Source: Lepidostoma basale
Lineage: Eukaryota > Arthropoda > Insecta > Trichoptera > Lepidostomatidae
Reading direction: 5' to 3'
DNA: 64,000 bases
Assembly: GCA_022606425.2 (NCBI GenBank)
Contig: JAHDVF020001018.1
Span: 2,294,001 to 2,358,000, forward strand
Shown here: positions 1 through 10,823 of the stretch, in pieces
Layout of the letters: every line of letters starts with the position of its first letter
How positions within the stretch are numbered: the first letter of the stretch is position 1
Program-made: the position numbers and the translations under genes
Notes under the pieces: generated by a model
The model's input: only the letters and a program-made list of their open reading frames with translations
What the model was told of the DNA's origin: nothing
Database searches by the model: none

Positions 1-297
1 ATTTGCAGATGATTGGAAATGGGAGCTTGGGAGACTAGAAGTAGACAAAAGTATTTAAGGAGAAAGGAGTAAAAGGAGGAATCTGATTATTAATTATGTT
101 TTCACCCAATTTCACCGACTTGAAGATAATAAATAAATAATTTATAATCCACAAAATATTAAAACACCTTTTAAGATTTTGTGGATTATCGACAAATTTA
201 TTTTCAATTTCAACTATGGAATTCCACATTTCACTTTCAATGAATCGAATATATTTTTTGTAAAAATCATTTTTAAATGTATATTTATTTAAAATAC
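1..297. other. No recognisable feature
   Basis: AT-rich sequence with stops in all frames; I see no motif, repeat end or gene here. Confidence 0.5.
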
Positions 298-350
298 ACT
301 AATGTTTGTGCCTTCGACCGGTTTCGGCAGCTTGCTGCCATCTTCTGGGA
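298..350 (-). repeat. U6 repeat end with hammerhead-like hairpin
   Basis: Read on the minus strand, 316-349 gives CAGAAGA, one extra T, a perfect six-pair stem (GGCAGC / GCUGCC, two-base loop), then GAA and the palindrome ACCGGT followed by C. The adjoining bases (CTAATGTTTGT) recur at 14791, where the hairpin is in the opposite orientation. This is the layout of a hammerhead core, but U7 and position 4 differ from consensus, so activity is doubtful. Confidence 0.45.
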
Positions 351-429
351 GGTTCTGGGACAAATGAGATTTCCTAGACGAATGTGTGTTAAAGCTATAA
401 ATGATTGAATTCAAATGCAAATATTATAT

Positions 430-552
430 AAGAAGTGAATGTGGTACGAATGAATGTGTTTTGATTGTAAAATAAATAATGAAAGGGTCATTAAGATGGG
501 TCATTATATGGTTTAGACACATGGAAATTTTGATTAAAGAAAGAATGACAAA
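430..552 (+). mobile_element. LINE-G fragment, C-terminal coding part
   Basis: A degenerate translation reads RSECGTNE, then KGSLRW and KERMTK with stops between. It matches the C-terminal region of the other LINE-G copies (SECGA..., KGSLRWFGHMERM, EERMVKK) at 34.9 kb and elsewhere. It lies head to head with the next LINE-G fragment. Confidence 0.6.
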
Positions 553-555
553 ACT

Positions 556-769
556 ATCTCACGCCGTCTCTCTGAATGTGGAGGCAGAAAGAATTGACTA
601 TCACGCCGTTATTTTCTGACATAATTTTCTCGATTCCTCAACATTTAAACATCGTGCCTTGCACGCAAGTCGATTTCTCCGACTCCTCACGTGGTCGATA
701 TTTAATATTTATTTGATTTGATAGTGCCACATCTTCCTCGGCCTTTTTCTTTTCCTAGTGCTGTTTACG
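556..769 (-). mobile_element. LINE-G 3' end
   Basis: Minus-strand copy of the LINE-G 3' end: the conserved GGCGTGA end motif, the degenerate TTTCTGCC stretch and the coding tail (RRACMTRCMNVEEA in better copies). The GTTA tail is lost. It directly abuts a LINE-T 3' end. Confidence 0.7.
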
Positions 770-1077
770 GACCAATACTTCGAGAGCCGTTATTAATTCA
801 ATCAGCCTCTGGTGACACCGGTAGGAAGAGCAATTAGTCTGCTGAACACGGTCTCCTCGGAGATCGACGTCATTCATATTAGTGAAGGTACGTTCAGGAG
901 ACAAATACTCTTGACTTTAGAAAGTATCTTGTCTTCTCATGTCGAACCATCTCTAATGCTTTCCTGGAACTATGTTGTATTTTTATGATACTTTATCTGT
1001 ACTCAATAGATGCCTTAAACATTTTCATGTTTGTAATGTCTTTTGAGTTAATAAACTGATTTGATTTGATTTAATTT
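770..1077 (+). mobile_element. LINE-T 3' end
   Basis: Encodes the C-terminal stretch seen in all LINE-T copies (LVTPVGRAISLLNTVSSEIDVIHISE), ending at a stop after ESILSS. A 3' UTR with AATAAACTGATTTGATTTGA follows, so the tail is a (TGATT) microsatellite. The copy is 5'-truncated and non-functional. Confidence 0.75.
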
Positions 1078-2363
1078 GCCCATTATTAAGAAATTTCAAG
1101 GTTGTCCTGATTTTTTCGGGCTTTCTGACTAAAGTATTTTAACGCTGATTAGAGCACAGTCTCAAAAGTCTTACCCTGAAGCCCAGCTGGTCAAGTATCG
1201 ACTCTTTCGTTCGCTTCACCTTTCAGGGTATGCCAAGCGTCCATCGCCAGCAGCACATCTCGAAAGCAACAATTTTGGACCTTTCCGATGCTCGTATAGT
1301 CTACGAAATTTTATAATTGTTATTATTTGGTTCAAATAAAATACCAATTATGTATATCTTTATAGTTCCTTAGAATAATGTTTACTAAGGAAAAATATGT
1401 AATAACAGAGTTGTTTACAATTGGTTATTTTTTATATTAATTTTAATGAAACTCGCAATGTTTTTTACTTCGCTGATACAATAATACCCGTTTTCAAATC
1501 AAATTATTACAAGTCACGATTTATGTATCTGGCTTAGAAATTGAAATTCAAGCCGATGTGGGTAGGGTCGAAGCACCAGTATTTGACCGCCCCCCAGTAA
1601 ATGCCCGTTGGTTAATAAAACAAAATATAATAAGAATTGCTCTATGTGTCCACTCAAAAAACTTTAATCCCAAGAAACTATGACAAAAGAGGTAGGCAAA
1701 GAGGTTGGTAAGAAACAAAACTATCGGTTTTGAACTGTGCCTTGTCAAACGGTAAAAGTGCGTCTTCCCGTTGTTGTTTTGAGATTGCTAGTAGTTTTTT
1801 ATAAGGAATAGTGTGATAAGTGTTTTTTTAATGTTATTTCTTATGCAATTCTTTGAATATTTACATATTTTTTTATCTGTTAGGGTGTTTCATAATGTGA
1901 CAATGTAACAAAATCTATGTATTGTATCAATATAACCTGAAGTGGTCATTTACTGGTGATTGTGCTATTTTTTTTTTAGAAATATTAATTTTAATAGTAA
2001 TACTCATATTTCAATAAAAAAAGTTAGAGAATTTAGAGAAGTCAATGTGTTTTTTATTGTTTTATTTTATTTTGTAGACTGAAATAATGAAATTAATGCC
2101 TTTAATGTGGATTTCAGTACAAGCTGAACCTTAAACGGTCATTCATTGGTGCTTTGACCCTATAGACATTAAAGGTTCTTCGAATCTTAAGGCAATAGGA
2201 ATGCACTTTTGTTATTTGAGACGTAAAATGGAACTTTTCTGTTAATATTTTTGTTTAATTGAAAAATATTGGTGATTGAATATTGAGATATATCTCCATA
2301 TTGAGATTTACGAAAGCTGCAAAAGAACGAATTGAGATTAAGTATGAGGATTTTAACGCCCGG
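1078..2363. other. No assigned gene
   Basis: AT-rich. At about 1150-1320 the minus strand has a short open stretch reading RDVLLAMDAWHTLKGEANER, more protein-like than its surroundings and perhaps a worn transposon exon. At 1550-1750 a 66-codon minus frame has no recognisable motif. Nothing else stands out. Confidence 0.4.
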
Positions 2364-2610
2364 AGGACCTTTGTGGCCGAGTGGTAAGTGCATTGACTTC
2401 CACCTCGAAGGTTCCGGGTTCGATTCCCGGCTAGTGCAGTGTGATTGTCACACTGTCTCTGGTCTGGTGTAGAATTCACGTGACAATAAAATGGCAATAG
2501 ATTAGCTACCTATCACATGTTACGAGAATCACTATGCTAACTATACCCTTTACATCGATTTGGCTCATGCTGTCATGGTGTAAAGAGCGATTCAACAAAA
2601 TAATAAGAAT
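2364..2610 (+). mobile_element. tRNA-derived SINE (tSINE)
   Basis: The 5' head is tRNA-like: an A box TGGCCGAGTGG at 2374-2384 and a B box GGTTCGATTCC at 2417-2427, the internal RNA polymerase III promoter. The body (CACACTGTCTCTGGTCTGGT, then CACGTGACAATAAAATGG) recurs in six other copies here. It ends in an AATAATA tail. It needs a partner LINE to move, and which one is not evident. Confidence 0.85.
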
Positions 2611-2702
2611 ACTATGTTTTTGGGATCTTGGGTATAACCTAGTATCTTCTTATCCTTTTAGACCAACGTTGAAACTTTAAACGTATCTGAAAATATCATT
2701 AT

Positions 2703-2745
2703 TCTGCAAAGCAGCAAAAGCATCTCTGCCCTGCGCCACTTCTAA
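2703..2745 (-). mobile_element. LINE-C fragment
   Basis: About 40 bases (GCAGCAAAAGCATCTCTGCC) match the 3' coding end of LINE-C copies near 39.4 and 57.1 kb. Very short and only a tentative assignment. Confidence 0.4.
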
Positions 2746-3495
2746 CATCCGCATTCAGGGTCGTAATACCCAAGATAAAAAAATCATTTTTAATAAAGAT
2801 GCATGATTAATTTATGTTTTATGTATGAATGTGTTTGAATTCGCAAATAGTTGAAAAAAAAAACAAGTCATTAAACAGAAATTCCAAGTGCAAACATTGT
2901 TAACGTGATTCGGTGTTGTCATACGAAAGAATGTTCTGTAAAAATCACAAGAAAAAATGTTTTATTTCGTTTATTTCTATCGAACTCTTTCAATGCTCAC
3001 TGCACTCGTCTTATCCGGCAGATCAAAGGATGTTTCAAGTGGTCAGTGGCGGCAGGTGTTAGTTTTGAAACCACATTTATAATAAATAGTATAATTAAAT
3101 AAATCTGAAAACATGATCTTGCAATAAGTCTCAACGCGCTGTGGTTGTGCTGGGCTGTGAATAAGTTCACAATGGAGTTGGAACCATAACTCTATTGTGA
3201 ACTTTTCCATATTCCGTCTGACGTCTTGGTTGCTTGTTTTATCTCGAAGACTTTCACCAAGGATCAGTCGTTCCATGAACCATTGTGTGTATTTGAATAA
3301 CTTTTTGAAAACATTGTGTTTGCCTTTGCCATAGCCGGTCCCAAGCCCGGATGAGAAAAGAGGAGGGTTGATAAACAAGGCTAGCAACTTGCTTGTCGTA
3401 AAATACCCAACTTGCTCACAGCCCACAGAAAACAGCCTCGAACAAAGGTAAATCTGTATCGACCCAAGCTAAAGAAACAGTAAAGTGTTTTCACA
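2746..3495. other. Unassigned; possible LINE 5' remnant
   Basis: The most balanced base composition is at 3290-3425 (CCCAAGCCCGGATGAG and a following GGAGGGTTG). It resembles, from memory, leader sequence of RTE-like insect LINEs, but I cannot verify this. A 127-codon minus-strand frame at 3043-3426 covers it, without a recognisable domain, and I do not call it a gene. Confidence 0.3.
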
Positions 3496-3529
3496 ACATA
3501 TGTTTCGGGATACAGACACCCTTCCTCAG
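3496..3529 (-). repeat. Hammerhead-like hairpin (U3 type)
   Basis: The minus strand reads CTGAGGA, an extra A, a stem GGG...CCC around GTGTCTGTAT, then GAAACATATG. It matches the motif at 33512 and 22108 (CTGAGGAAGGAC...GTCCGAAAC). Position 7 is G instead of U. Confidence 0.45.
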
Positions 3530-4025
3530 TATTGAAATATAAACAACTTGTATTTCTAACTGTATATTTTTGTTTTTTACACTACTGTCATACAACAATA
3601 ATCAAAACAAATTTCTAAATAATCCAGAAACTTTCTCGGGCATGCGCATCGATAGATTTTGAATTACTTTCGGAGAGAATCGAACGATCCCTCTCTCGCT
3701 CTCTTGAATTCAAAGTATATTTGTACTCTTTTCTGATTACATACGGTTTTTGTCTATTTTTATTACGATATTATAAAATAAAATCGTTACTTACATAGAA
3801 AATGAAAAATGTAAGGGGGTGAGAAATAAGTCAAGGAGTAGGGTTAAGTGTAATTTAGTTAGTTTAGTTTATGGTGCAGGGGAAATAAATCATATATTGG
3901 ACTGAATGTCAAGTTTATTCGTATGTTTAGAATAGTTTATTTTTATGTTTGTAATTATAATATTTTTTATTATTGTTTTTTTTTAATGTTTTCTTTTTCT
4001 TTGTTTTTATAATGTTTATATGAAT
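3530..4025. other. No recognisable feature
   Basis: AT-rich, with T and A runs. No open frame or repeat end I can name. Confidence 0.4.
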
Positions 4026-4091
4026 AGGGGGCGGTGGCTTGCTTTGGGAGAGGCTTACGTTCAGCAGTGGATGACTGACAGCTGATGATGA
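4026..4091 (+). mobile_element. LINE-W 3' end
   Basis: Encodes RWLALGEAYVQQWMTDS and stop codons, then a GATGATGA tail. This is the same C-terminus as the long LINE-W copy at 43.6 kb (RWRALGEAFIQQWMADG). Confidence 0.7.
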
Positions 4092-4557
4092 ATATTTTTT
4101 TTATCGTTGTATTGTTTAATTTTTTAACACTCTTTACTGTAAGCGTTGTTGTCTACAATCCATAAGTTATCATCGGTTGTATGCACAGATCAAAAACCTT
4201 TATTTAAAGACAGAGTGATGGTTAGTTAGTTTTATACGAGCGGACCGACGCCACTGGGAACCAACTAGGAGGATGACTAAGTTCAGGGAAACAAATTCAT
4301 TGTCCCGACTTCTCAGGAATGCTGGAGAAACTTTAACAATTTCAACTGATGAAATGACAAAGTTCTCTTGCTTCCGGAAAAAAAATCTATCACAAACTTG
4401 TAAACATTATGAACAAATGGATTCAGATATTTAATTTCTTCTATATTCGCCATACTTTATAAACAACAGAATACACTTAACATTCAATCCAATATTTGAT
4501 TTATTTCCCTTGTCCCATAATTCAAACTAAAAAACAATTAACCTTTCTCCTAAAATT
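4092..4557. other. Mostly unassigned
   Basis: Only 4437-4475 is assignable: CTTCTATATTCGCCATACTT is the minus-strand copy of the U3-associated block seen near 22.2, 52.0 and 57.5 kb. The rest is AT-rich without features. Confidence 0.4.
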
Positions 4558-4945
4558 ATCAAATCAAATCAGTTTATTTACTCAAAAGACATTACAAACA
4601 GCATAAATGTTTAAGGCATCTATTGAGTATAGGTAAGATATTATACACATACAACATAATACCAGGAACGCATTAGTGATGGTTCGACATTAGGAAGACA
4701 AGATACTTTCCAAAGTCAAGAGTATTTGTCCCTTGAACGTACCTTCACTGACATGAAAGATGTCGATCTCCGAGGAGACCGCGTTCAGCAGACTAATTGC
4801 TCTTCCCACCAGTGTCACCAGAGGCAGATTGGTTCTGGCGGCTGGTAGGTAAAACAATCTGTGCCGTCGCTGTCGGAGATATCTATCGGGGACAAAAAAT
4901 ATTTCTCCCCCTTCGCTTTTTAATTTCCTATGTAGGGTCGTATAC
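4558..4945 (-). mobile_element. LINE-T 3' end with C-terminal coding exon
   Basis: The minus-strand frame 4690-4947 reads FFVPDRYLRQRRHRLFYLPA, then NLPLVTLVGRAISLLNAVSS and a stop after ESILSS. This is the extreme C-terminus of a CR1/Jockey-like LINE. The 3' UTR ends at the left with the complement of CAGTTTATTT and TGATTTGATTT. It is 5'-truncated and nearly identical to the copy at 62.1 kb. Confidence 0.8.
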
Positions 4946-5624
4946 AATATATAAAAAAGAATCGTAGTTAACGCACTTATATAGATTGTATACTAATTAT
5001 GAGTTCATTAATTGTTATAATTTTAATTAACGCTTTGATAATACTAACTTATGTATGTTATTGGTTCACTGAATCCTCTCGATTGCAGGTACAGTTTGTA
5101 TATTCAGGGGGTGAATTTTGTCCTTTCAGACATGGCTACGGTATTCAAATATGCATTTCGACGTAGAATCAACGGCCGTAATGGACATTTAGTGTATAAT
5201 GTCGAGAATACTCTTCACAAAGGTAATTCCGCGCCGATATTCAATTGTTCAAGGGTTGCCATGCTGAAAAATTGTTTTTTTAGAATAAATATTACACATT
5301 TCCAATCCCCTTTGGGCTCCAAGTTTTTTTCATAAAAGTTCATAGTAAGTAAGTTTTCATAAATATTTCTAGAGTATTCATTTGATTCTTACATAATATA
5401 TATAGATATAGAATAGCAAAACCCTATTTGGAGTTCATAAAAAATGTCTGAGAAAAAAATGCCCAAACGTAGTGGACATAGGAGTTGGTGGGAAAAACTC
5501 AATGGCAACAACGTGTGGACATAGGAGCTGTAAGGGTTAAAGACATTATAAAAAATGATATATTATTGTACAATTAATTTAATCATTACTGCATCCCTGA
5601 AATGTATAAATAATTAAACTTAGT
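4946..5624. other. No assigned gene
   Basis: A 94-codon plus frame (5051-5335) has no domain I recognise and probably arose by chance. At 5470-5540 a short imperfect direct repeat (AGTGGACATAGGAG / GTGTGGACATAGGAG) is visible. Confidence 0.35.
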
Positions 5625-6262
5625 AACTAAATATGACCTTTTCCAAAACACCCAAAACATGTAACCTGGTTATAGAAAATCAACCCATAGAACAGGTCAG
5701 GACCTTCAAGTATCTAGGCATAGACCTGGTGGGGGGAGCAGATCTGCGGGAAGAAATACAAGCTCAAGTAAACAAGGCAGCTGCAATCTCTGAGGCTCTA
5801 AAATCCACAATATGGAAAAACAAAGACATGGCCATTAAGAGTAAGATGAGAATCTATAAAGCATGCGTAAGGCCAATAATAACATATGGCGTCGAAGCAA
5901 GGGCAGACACAGTAAGGACAAACAAGTTTTGAGGACTTCCGAAATGAAGACACTGCGGACGATAGCAGGCAAGACACGAGGGATCGCGTGAGGAACACTA
6001 GAATAGGAGACATATGTGAGGTTGAGGATATTATAAGATGGAGCAGACAGCGAAAAAGGGACTGGTGCGGTCATGTTCAAAGAATGGACTCCACCAGACT
6101 CCCCTATATTGCATTGCATAATCAACCTCATGGGACTCGTCCTCGTGGAAGACCTCCTAAAAGATGGAAGGACAGCTGGGAATCTACCTCACAGGAGGAG
6201 CAACTCTCTGGAGAACAGACCACATAGGTCTACAATAAGGAAGAAGAAGAAGAAGAAGACTA
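5625..6262 (+). mobile_element. LINE-K copy, C-terminal RT region, frameshifted
   Basis: The frame from 5633 reads EQVRTFKYLGIDL and IYKACVRPIITYG, typical of the region after the RT catalytic core in RTE/Jockey-type LINEs. Frame breaks near 5922 and 5978 separate it from RTSEMKTLRTIAGKTRG and then RNTRIGDICEVEDIIRW, which continues through CGHVQRM to RPRGRPPKRWKDSW. A (GAA)n tail at about 6238-6260 closes the element. The RT core itself is missing. Non-functional, 5'-truncated. Confidence 0.85.
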
Positions 6263-6784
6263 ACTATGTAGGTATAAATAATGGAGCGCTAAAATGTTTT
6301 TCCTTGTATTATTTTTTGCTTTTTCAAAATTAATAAAGTTTTATTTTTCCTCAATGCATTTCCAGTTATAATAAAATATCCCTATAAACACTTAAGTACA
6401 AACGATTTCTGAATCGAGTCAGCGGTATCTGGCTGCACTGTTATGGAATTATTTGTTCGGAATCCCACGCCATACAGCACGCCCGAGAAGAAAGAAGTAC
6501 ATTTAGGAGAAAATTCTATTAAATTCCAGCCCTCCCGGGGTTCAGTTCCGCTCCTCTGTTGTCATCGGAAAATCGTGCCACTTTTCTACGTGTGGCTCCC
6601 CTGACAAATCAAATTCGATTATAGTTCCAATTCTGTACAAAGATACAGCTCACATAGAGAACTTTAAATGAAACCAATTGATTAGCGCAACCAACATTAT
6701 GAACTTACAAATCGTTGTCGAACCGGAAAAACCAAAGAGATGATTTTTTTCTTCTTTCATAGAAGAAAAATTAAAAAAATAATT
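6263..6784. other. No recognisable feature
   Basis: Mixed composition, slightly richer in GC at 6410-6600. No frame, repeat or motif identified; could include single-copy sequence. Confidence 0.4.
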
Positions 6785-7332
6785 TGACTAACTAACTAAC
6801 TAACTAATCATCACGCCGTCTCTCCGAAAGGGTAGGCAGAAATAATGGACTGCCACACTTTAATCGATGCGGCACTCCATCCTTCTCTTTTCGCCATCGC
6901 GAGAGACGCGATGTGATGGGTTGCGAACCTCATCGCCACCAAAGGCATCTCCCGCGCACACTTCGATCGTTCAACGTCTACATAATAAATCTAAAACAAA
7001 TTATCTGAAGTACAATGATATATAAAGTAAAATAACAAAGAAGAATAATTTAACACATATTGTTATTTTAGATGGTGCACTTGTTGTCAGCTGGACGATC
7101 CGGACATTTGTGTTTATTTAATTTTTATTCCACGTTGTCCACTGTTTTTTTTTTTAATTTACTGTAATTAGGCACTTAAAACAGTCCAACACTAGCAAGA
7201 ACTTAAAAATATTATTTAAGAATTTTTTCAAATATTCATTGGAACAAATGAAAAATTTATTTTTACACCTGTTAAAATTCTTTTTATAAACGAAAAAACT
7301 TATATAATTTTAACACCAAAACAGTGAAAACG
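6785..7332 (-). mobile_element. SINE-S, near complete
   Basis: Minus-strand copy. The left edge is the (GTTA)n tail, followed inward by GGCGTGA, CCCTTTCGGAGAGACGG, the block around GGCGATGAGGTTCGCAACCC, then GTGCACCATCT and an AT-rich 5' half ending near a GACAGGTGTAAAA-like motif. Five other copies or fragments share this order. No coding capacity is seen; it shares its last ~60 bases with LINE-G. Confidence 0.8.
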
Positions 7333-7559
7333 TATTTTTGTCACAAATAACTATCATAAAGAGCGGCAATAATCAAATTGACCATAACAATTCACTTAGA
7401 CGCGAAATATCTCCAAATTGACGGGAGTATCAAATGAACCAAACCAAATTTTCAAAATCAGAACCAGGAAAGGAGTAATTAATTTGTAAATTTATGAAAT
7501 AAAGCAGACCACGGAATTATATTTATATATAAAGCTTATTTATAGTTTCTTAAAAGATT

Positions 7560-7790
7560 ACGTAAAACTCCATATTTAATAATTAATATGAATGAAAACG
7601 TCTGTTTTCCAGATGTTTTATTATTATTAAGTAAATTAAAAGTTTCGCTTATCTAAGTCATAATAAAATGACGTTTGATAATGCCTTAGACAAGTGAAAT
7701 ATGTCATTCACATAAATAATTATAAAAATTCTTGAAAACAGACATTTTCATTTGTAATGATTATTTTTTATGGAATTTTACATGGTAAGA
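7560..7790. repeat. M1 foldback element
   Basis: Inverted halves: GAATGAAAACGTCTGTTTTC at the left edge, its degenerate complement at the right edge (ACAGACATTTTCATT). Near the centre GACGTTTGATAATGCCTTAG then GTGAAATATGTCATT is a worn version of the M1 hammerhead-like hairpin. No coding sequence. Confidence 0.7.
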
Positions 7791-7817
7791 AACAATAAAT
7801 AACTTGATGTTTATTCT

Positions 7818-7868
7818 AGAGATGGTTCGACATTAGGAAGACAAGTTAATCTCCAGTATTAAGAGTAA
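7818..7868 (-). mobile_element. LINE-T fragment
   Basis: GATGGTTCGACATTAGGAAG followed by ACAAG matches the stop-codon region of LINE-T minus-strand copies (4680, 28805). Only about 50 bases survive, next to a U1 insertion. Confidence 0.6.
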
Positions 7869-7869
7869 G

Positions 7870-8035
7870 TAATAATTAAATAAAACGATGTTTTTTTTAA
7901 CTACTTACACTTTTATATTTATTTCGATAGCATCGAAATAAAGATAAAAGTGGAAGTAGTTAAAACATCGTTTTATTTAATTATTATTTAAAATGAACTT
8001 CCATCAAGAGATTTCAGTAAAATCATTTGATGATC
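7870..8035. mobile_element. U1 inverted dimer with 11-bp target duplication
   Basis: Two U1 ends lie head to head: TTTAACTACTTACACTTTTA on the left and its complement (TAAAAGTGGAAGTAGTTAAA) on the right, with ATTTCGATAGCATCGAAAT at the centre, where the hammerhead-like core of other copies is deleted. The right part continues into GAACTTCCATCAAGAGATTT. TTAAGAGTAAG is present at 7859-7869 and again at 8036-8046, an exact 11-bp duplication expected from insertion. Confidence 0.75.
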
Positions 8036-8046
8036 TTAAGAGTAAG

Positions 8047-8419
8047 CATGTTATTATTTTAAATTATCAAATTATTTTTTTAATACATATAATTTAAATT
8101 GTTAAGAGCAACCCTGTTTGAAAAGTCAAATATAATTTATAAGCTGAAATGCAATTACACAGGGATGAACGGCTTAGTGTAAATAGGGGCGGGGATCGAC
8201 TGCCATTACTGCTTTGATCAGAGCATTAGACACGTTATAACATATTATGTAATTCCATACTGTAAATTGGCTTAAAACGAATAAAAGTTCATTTAAAAAT
8301 GCATTCATAAAATAGATTTTTTCCAATTACAAATTACATTTTAAATGGTTAATTTTAAAAGTAACGTAAAATACTCGTTAATATATATAATTATTAAGCG
8401 GAATCGAAAGTATAAAAAC
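8047..8419. other. No recognisable feature
   Basis: AT-rich; nothing assignable. Confidence 0.4.
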
Positions 8420-9297
8420 TAGTGCGAGTGCAGGACTTATAAATGATAATATTGAGAAAATAATTACGAATGAGATGGAAAGATCCGTGAAATAAATGAA
8501 AAGTGGAAAGCTGTTGGGTTTGATTCTATTGCCATAGATTTTATTGAAAGCGGTGGCGAATTGGATTCTGCGTGGTAATTTTACTTATTTAACCAGTGCT
8601 TGGAGGAGGGATATACGCCGCTAGACTGGAGGAGAGCAGTTATTATGCCCCTATACAAAGGAAAAGGATCGCGCATGGAATGTGGAAATCACAGAGCTCT
8701 TAGTCTTTTGAGTGTCGTTGGTAAAGTTTATGGCAGAATTTTAAAAGAAATAGTAAGAAAAATGACGAATGACAAAGTTTGGGATGTGCAAGTTGTCATT
8801 ATGAATGGCAGAGGATGTATGGATCCAATTTTTGGACTTCGTACATTGACAGAGAAGCTTCTGGCCAAAAACCGCAAAATGCGTTTGTCGATTTACAAAA
8901 AACATATGATTACTATAATGAGGTTAAGTTGTGGAAAATACTATCTGAACATGGAATAGGTACAAAACTGTTCACGGCAATTAAGTCGCTATACACGGAA
9001 AGCACTGCTAGTGTCAGAGTAAATGGAGATCTTACAGCCTGGTTTGATATCAATAAAGGTGTTAAACAGGGCTGCGTAATGTCCCCGTGGTTATTTAATC
9101 AATATATGGACAAGTGTATGAAAGAGCTGACAGGGTTGGATGTAGGTACTAAAATGAGCGGAGTGTCAGTAAGCTGTTTCTTATATGCGGATGACGCTGT
9201 CCTACTTGCAGACAACGATCATGAACTACAAGTCCTGGTGAAAAGTATGTATGAGGTATGGTATCTAAATTTGAAAATATTTGAAGTGTTTTATTAA
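8420..9297 (+). pseudogene. LINE-G reverse transcriptase pseudogene
   Basis: Best RT remnant in the window. The frame from 8600 reads DWRRAVIMPLYKGKGSRMEC, then LSLLSVVGKVYGRIL (RT fingers). A frameshift near 8880 moves the reading to the frame of 8779-9297: FVDLQKTYD (motif A), KGVKQGCVMSPWLFN (motif B) and FLYADDAVLLA, with the catalytic YADD at 9184-9195. Upstream, 8490-8600 also translates in LINE-G fashion (MKSGKAVGFDSIAIDFIESG) with a break. The endonuclease and C-terminus are missing: homology ends near 9265. Same family as the C-terminal fragments at 46.7 and 54.7 kb. Confidence 0.9.
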
Positions 9298-9946
9298 TTA
9301 TTCTTGTTCTAGTATTATGTTCGTTCTTGTGACTATTATTTGTGATAAAGTGTTTTTAAGAAAAACTCACAGACCTAAATGGAATATAATAAAATATTCT
9401 CGTATATGATTCTATATAAAGAATGTTATTATGTACAAGTTATTAAGCAAAGTGTTAATTCAACTATGAAATAAGTATACAAGGTGAGCTCAAATAAATT
9501 AGAAACATATTAATATTTTATTTATATTTTGCTATACTTTATAATTAGAATTTGTTTGGCTTTGTTATGGTAATATCGAATGTCACATTAAACAACGATC
9601 TAGCAAGACGAGACATGTCACTCCCATTAAATTTCTTAAAATTAGATGTTTATTTATTTATTTATTTATTCACTAAGGGCAGCGTATAGCGATATCAATA
9701 TATTAATTAAGAAACATTAAGAAAAATAATAAATAAAGTCAATTACATGCTACCACAAATACAATAAAATTAATGAAATATAAAACTTGAAACTTTCAAT
9801 AAAAAAAAATTGAAAAAAAAAGATTTTTTAGGGATTTATTTGATAAGGTTACTTTTCATTTTAATGTTGTTAATAAAAAATACTTAAATCACTGAATTAA
9901 CTTTAATTTATGATTAAAATCGCTTCGGTGTGTTTTTTAACAGTTT
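9298..9946. other. AT-rich, simple repeat and M1 scrap
   Basis: A (TTTA)n microsatellite spans 9649-9670. At 9598-9640, AGCAAGACGAGACATGTCAC resembles the M1 core. Otherwise unassigned. Confidence 0.45.
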
Positions 9947-10147
9947 ATAATTAAAACGAATGAAAACGTCTGTTTTCTAGAAGCTTTATTACATTTCATT
10001 GTAATGACACAATTATCAAATGTTTAATATCGCTTTTCTAAAGCATTATCAAATATTTGACAATGTCTTAGACAGGCGAAACATGTCATTCCCATTAAAG
10101 ATAAAAAACTTTCTATAAAACAGACGGTTTCTTTCGTAATAATTATT
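9947..10147. repeat. M1 foldback element
   Basis: Opens with CGAATGAAAACGTCTGTTTT and closes with its worn complement. At 10058-10088 the plus strand has a stem-loop GTCTTAGACAGGC followed exactly by GAAACATGTCATT, i.e. GAA, palindrome ACATGT, C: the tail of a hammerhead-like core. The left half carries the complement, so the element can fold on itself. Confidence 0.75.
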
Positions 10148-10823
10148 TATTTTTAATTTTTACATAATTGTTTATGAAACAATAATTATATTTTTTATTA
10201 AAATTAAATCTCCACTAAAAGTGAGCCAATGGACAAAAATCAAAAAAAGTTTCAACGGCATTCCAAATTTGATATTTTAAATAACGGATAAAGTGTACCA
10301 ATTTCAAACTCTTGTGCGCATAGTGCCTTCCACATTTCCCGCTCAAAGAACTTTGGTTCAACAAAAAGGTAAAGTTTTAATTTAAATAAAGGATTCGAAC
10401 GTTCTTTGATCCCGCTTATTGCTCTCAGACGGGGCTAAATGCATCTCCGGTGAGCTCCTGGGCTGGCCCATTGATGAGGAAAACTCATTTACATCCACTG
10501 CATTCCGACTTTTGTATTGGGAACTATTGTTCGGCAAATTCGATCAGATTACTTCCCGGAGAAAATTCGATCCATTGCCGAACAGAAGGGCAGTTATTTA
10601 ATAATGTATTTCTAGTTTCACTGAGTATTTCAATACAGAATATTTTGTACTAAGATCGAAACCGTGTACTACCGTGTATTACTGGTTCTGATTTTGAAAT
10701 TCTGGTTAGGTTCATGTGGTGCTCCCTTAAATTTGGAGAAATTTCGTGTATAAGTGAATTGTTTTGATCAATTTGATTGTTGCCGCACTTAATAATAGTT
10801 ACTTGTGACACGTAATATGTTTG
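10148..10823. other. Possible single-copy sequence
   Basis: 10380-10600 is less AT-rich than its surroundings (CATCTCCGGTGAGCTCCTGG) and contains an imperfect inverted repeat around TTCGGCAAATTCGATC. Two overlapping frames of 60-67 codons show no domain. It does not match other parts of the window, so it may be unique host sequence. Confidence 0.35.

Noticed and set aside
2364..2440. Functional tRNA gene at the tSINE head
   Set aside because: The tRNA-like part is fused to a SINE body that recurs elsewhere; no 3' acceptor strand closes it.
3043..3426. 127-codon minus-strand frame
   Set aside because: No domain, mixed composition, and part of it resembles LINE leader sequence; not supported as a gene.
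8600..9297. Intact reverse transcriptase gene
   Set aside because: Needs a frameshift near 8880, and both the endonuclease and C-terminal parts are absent.
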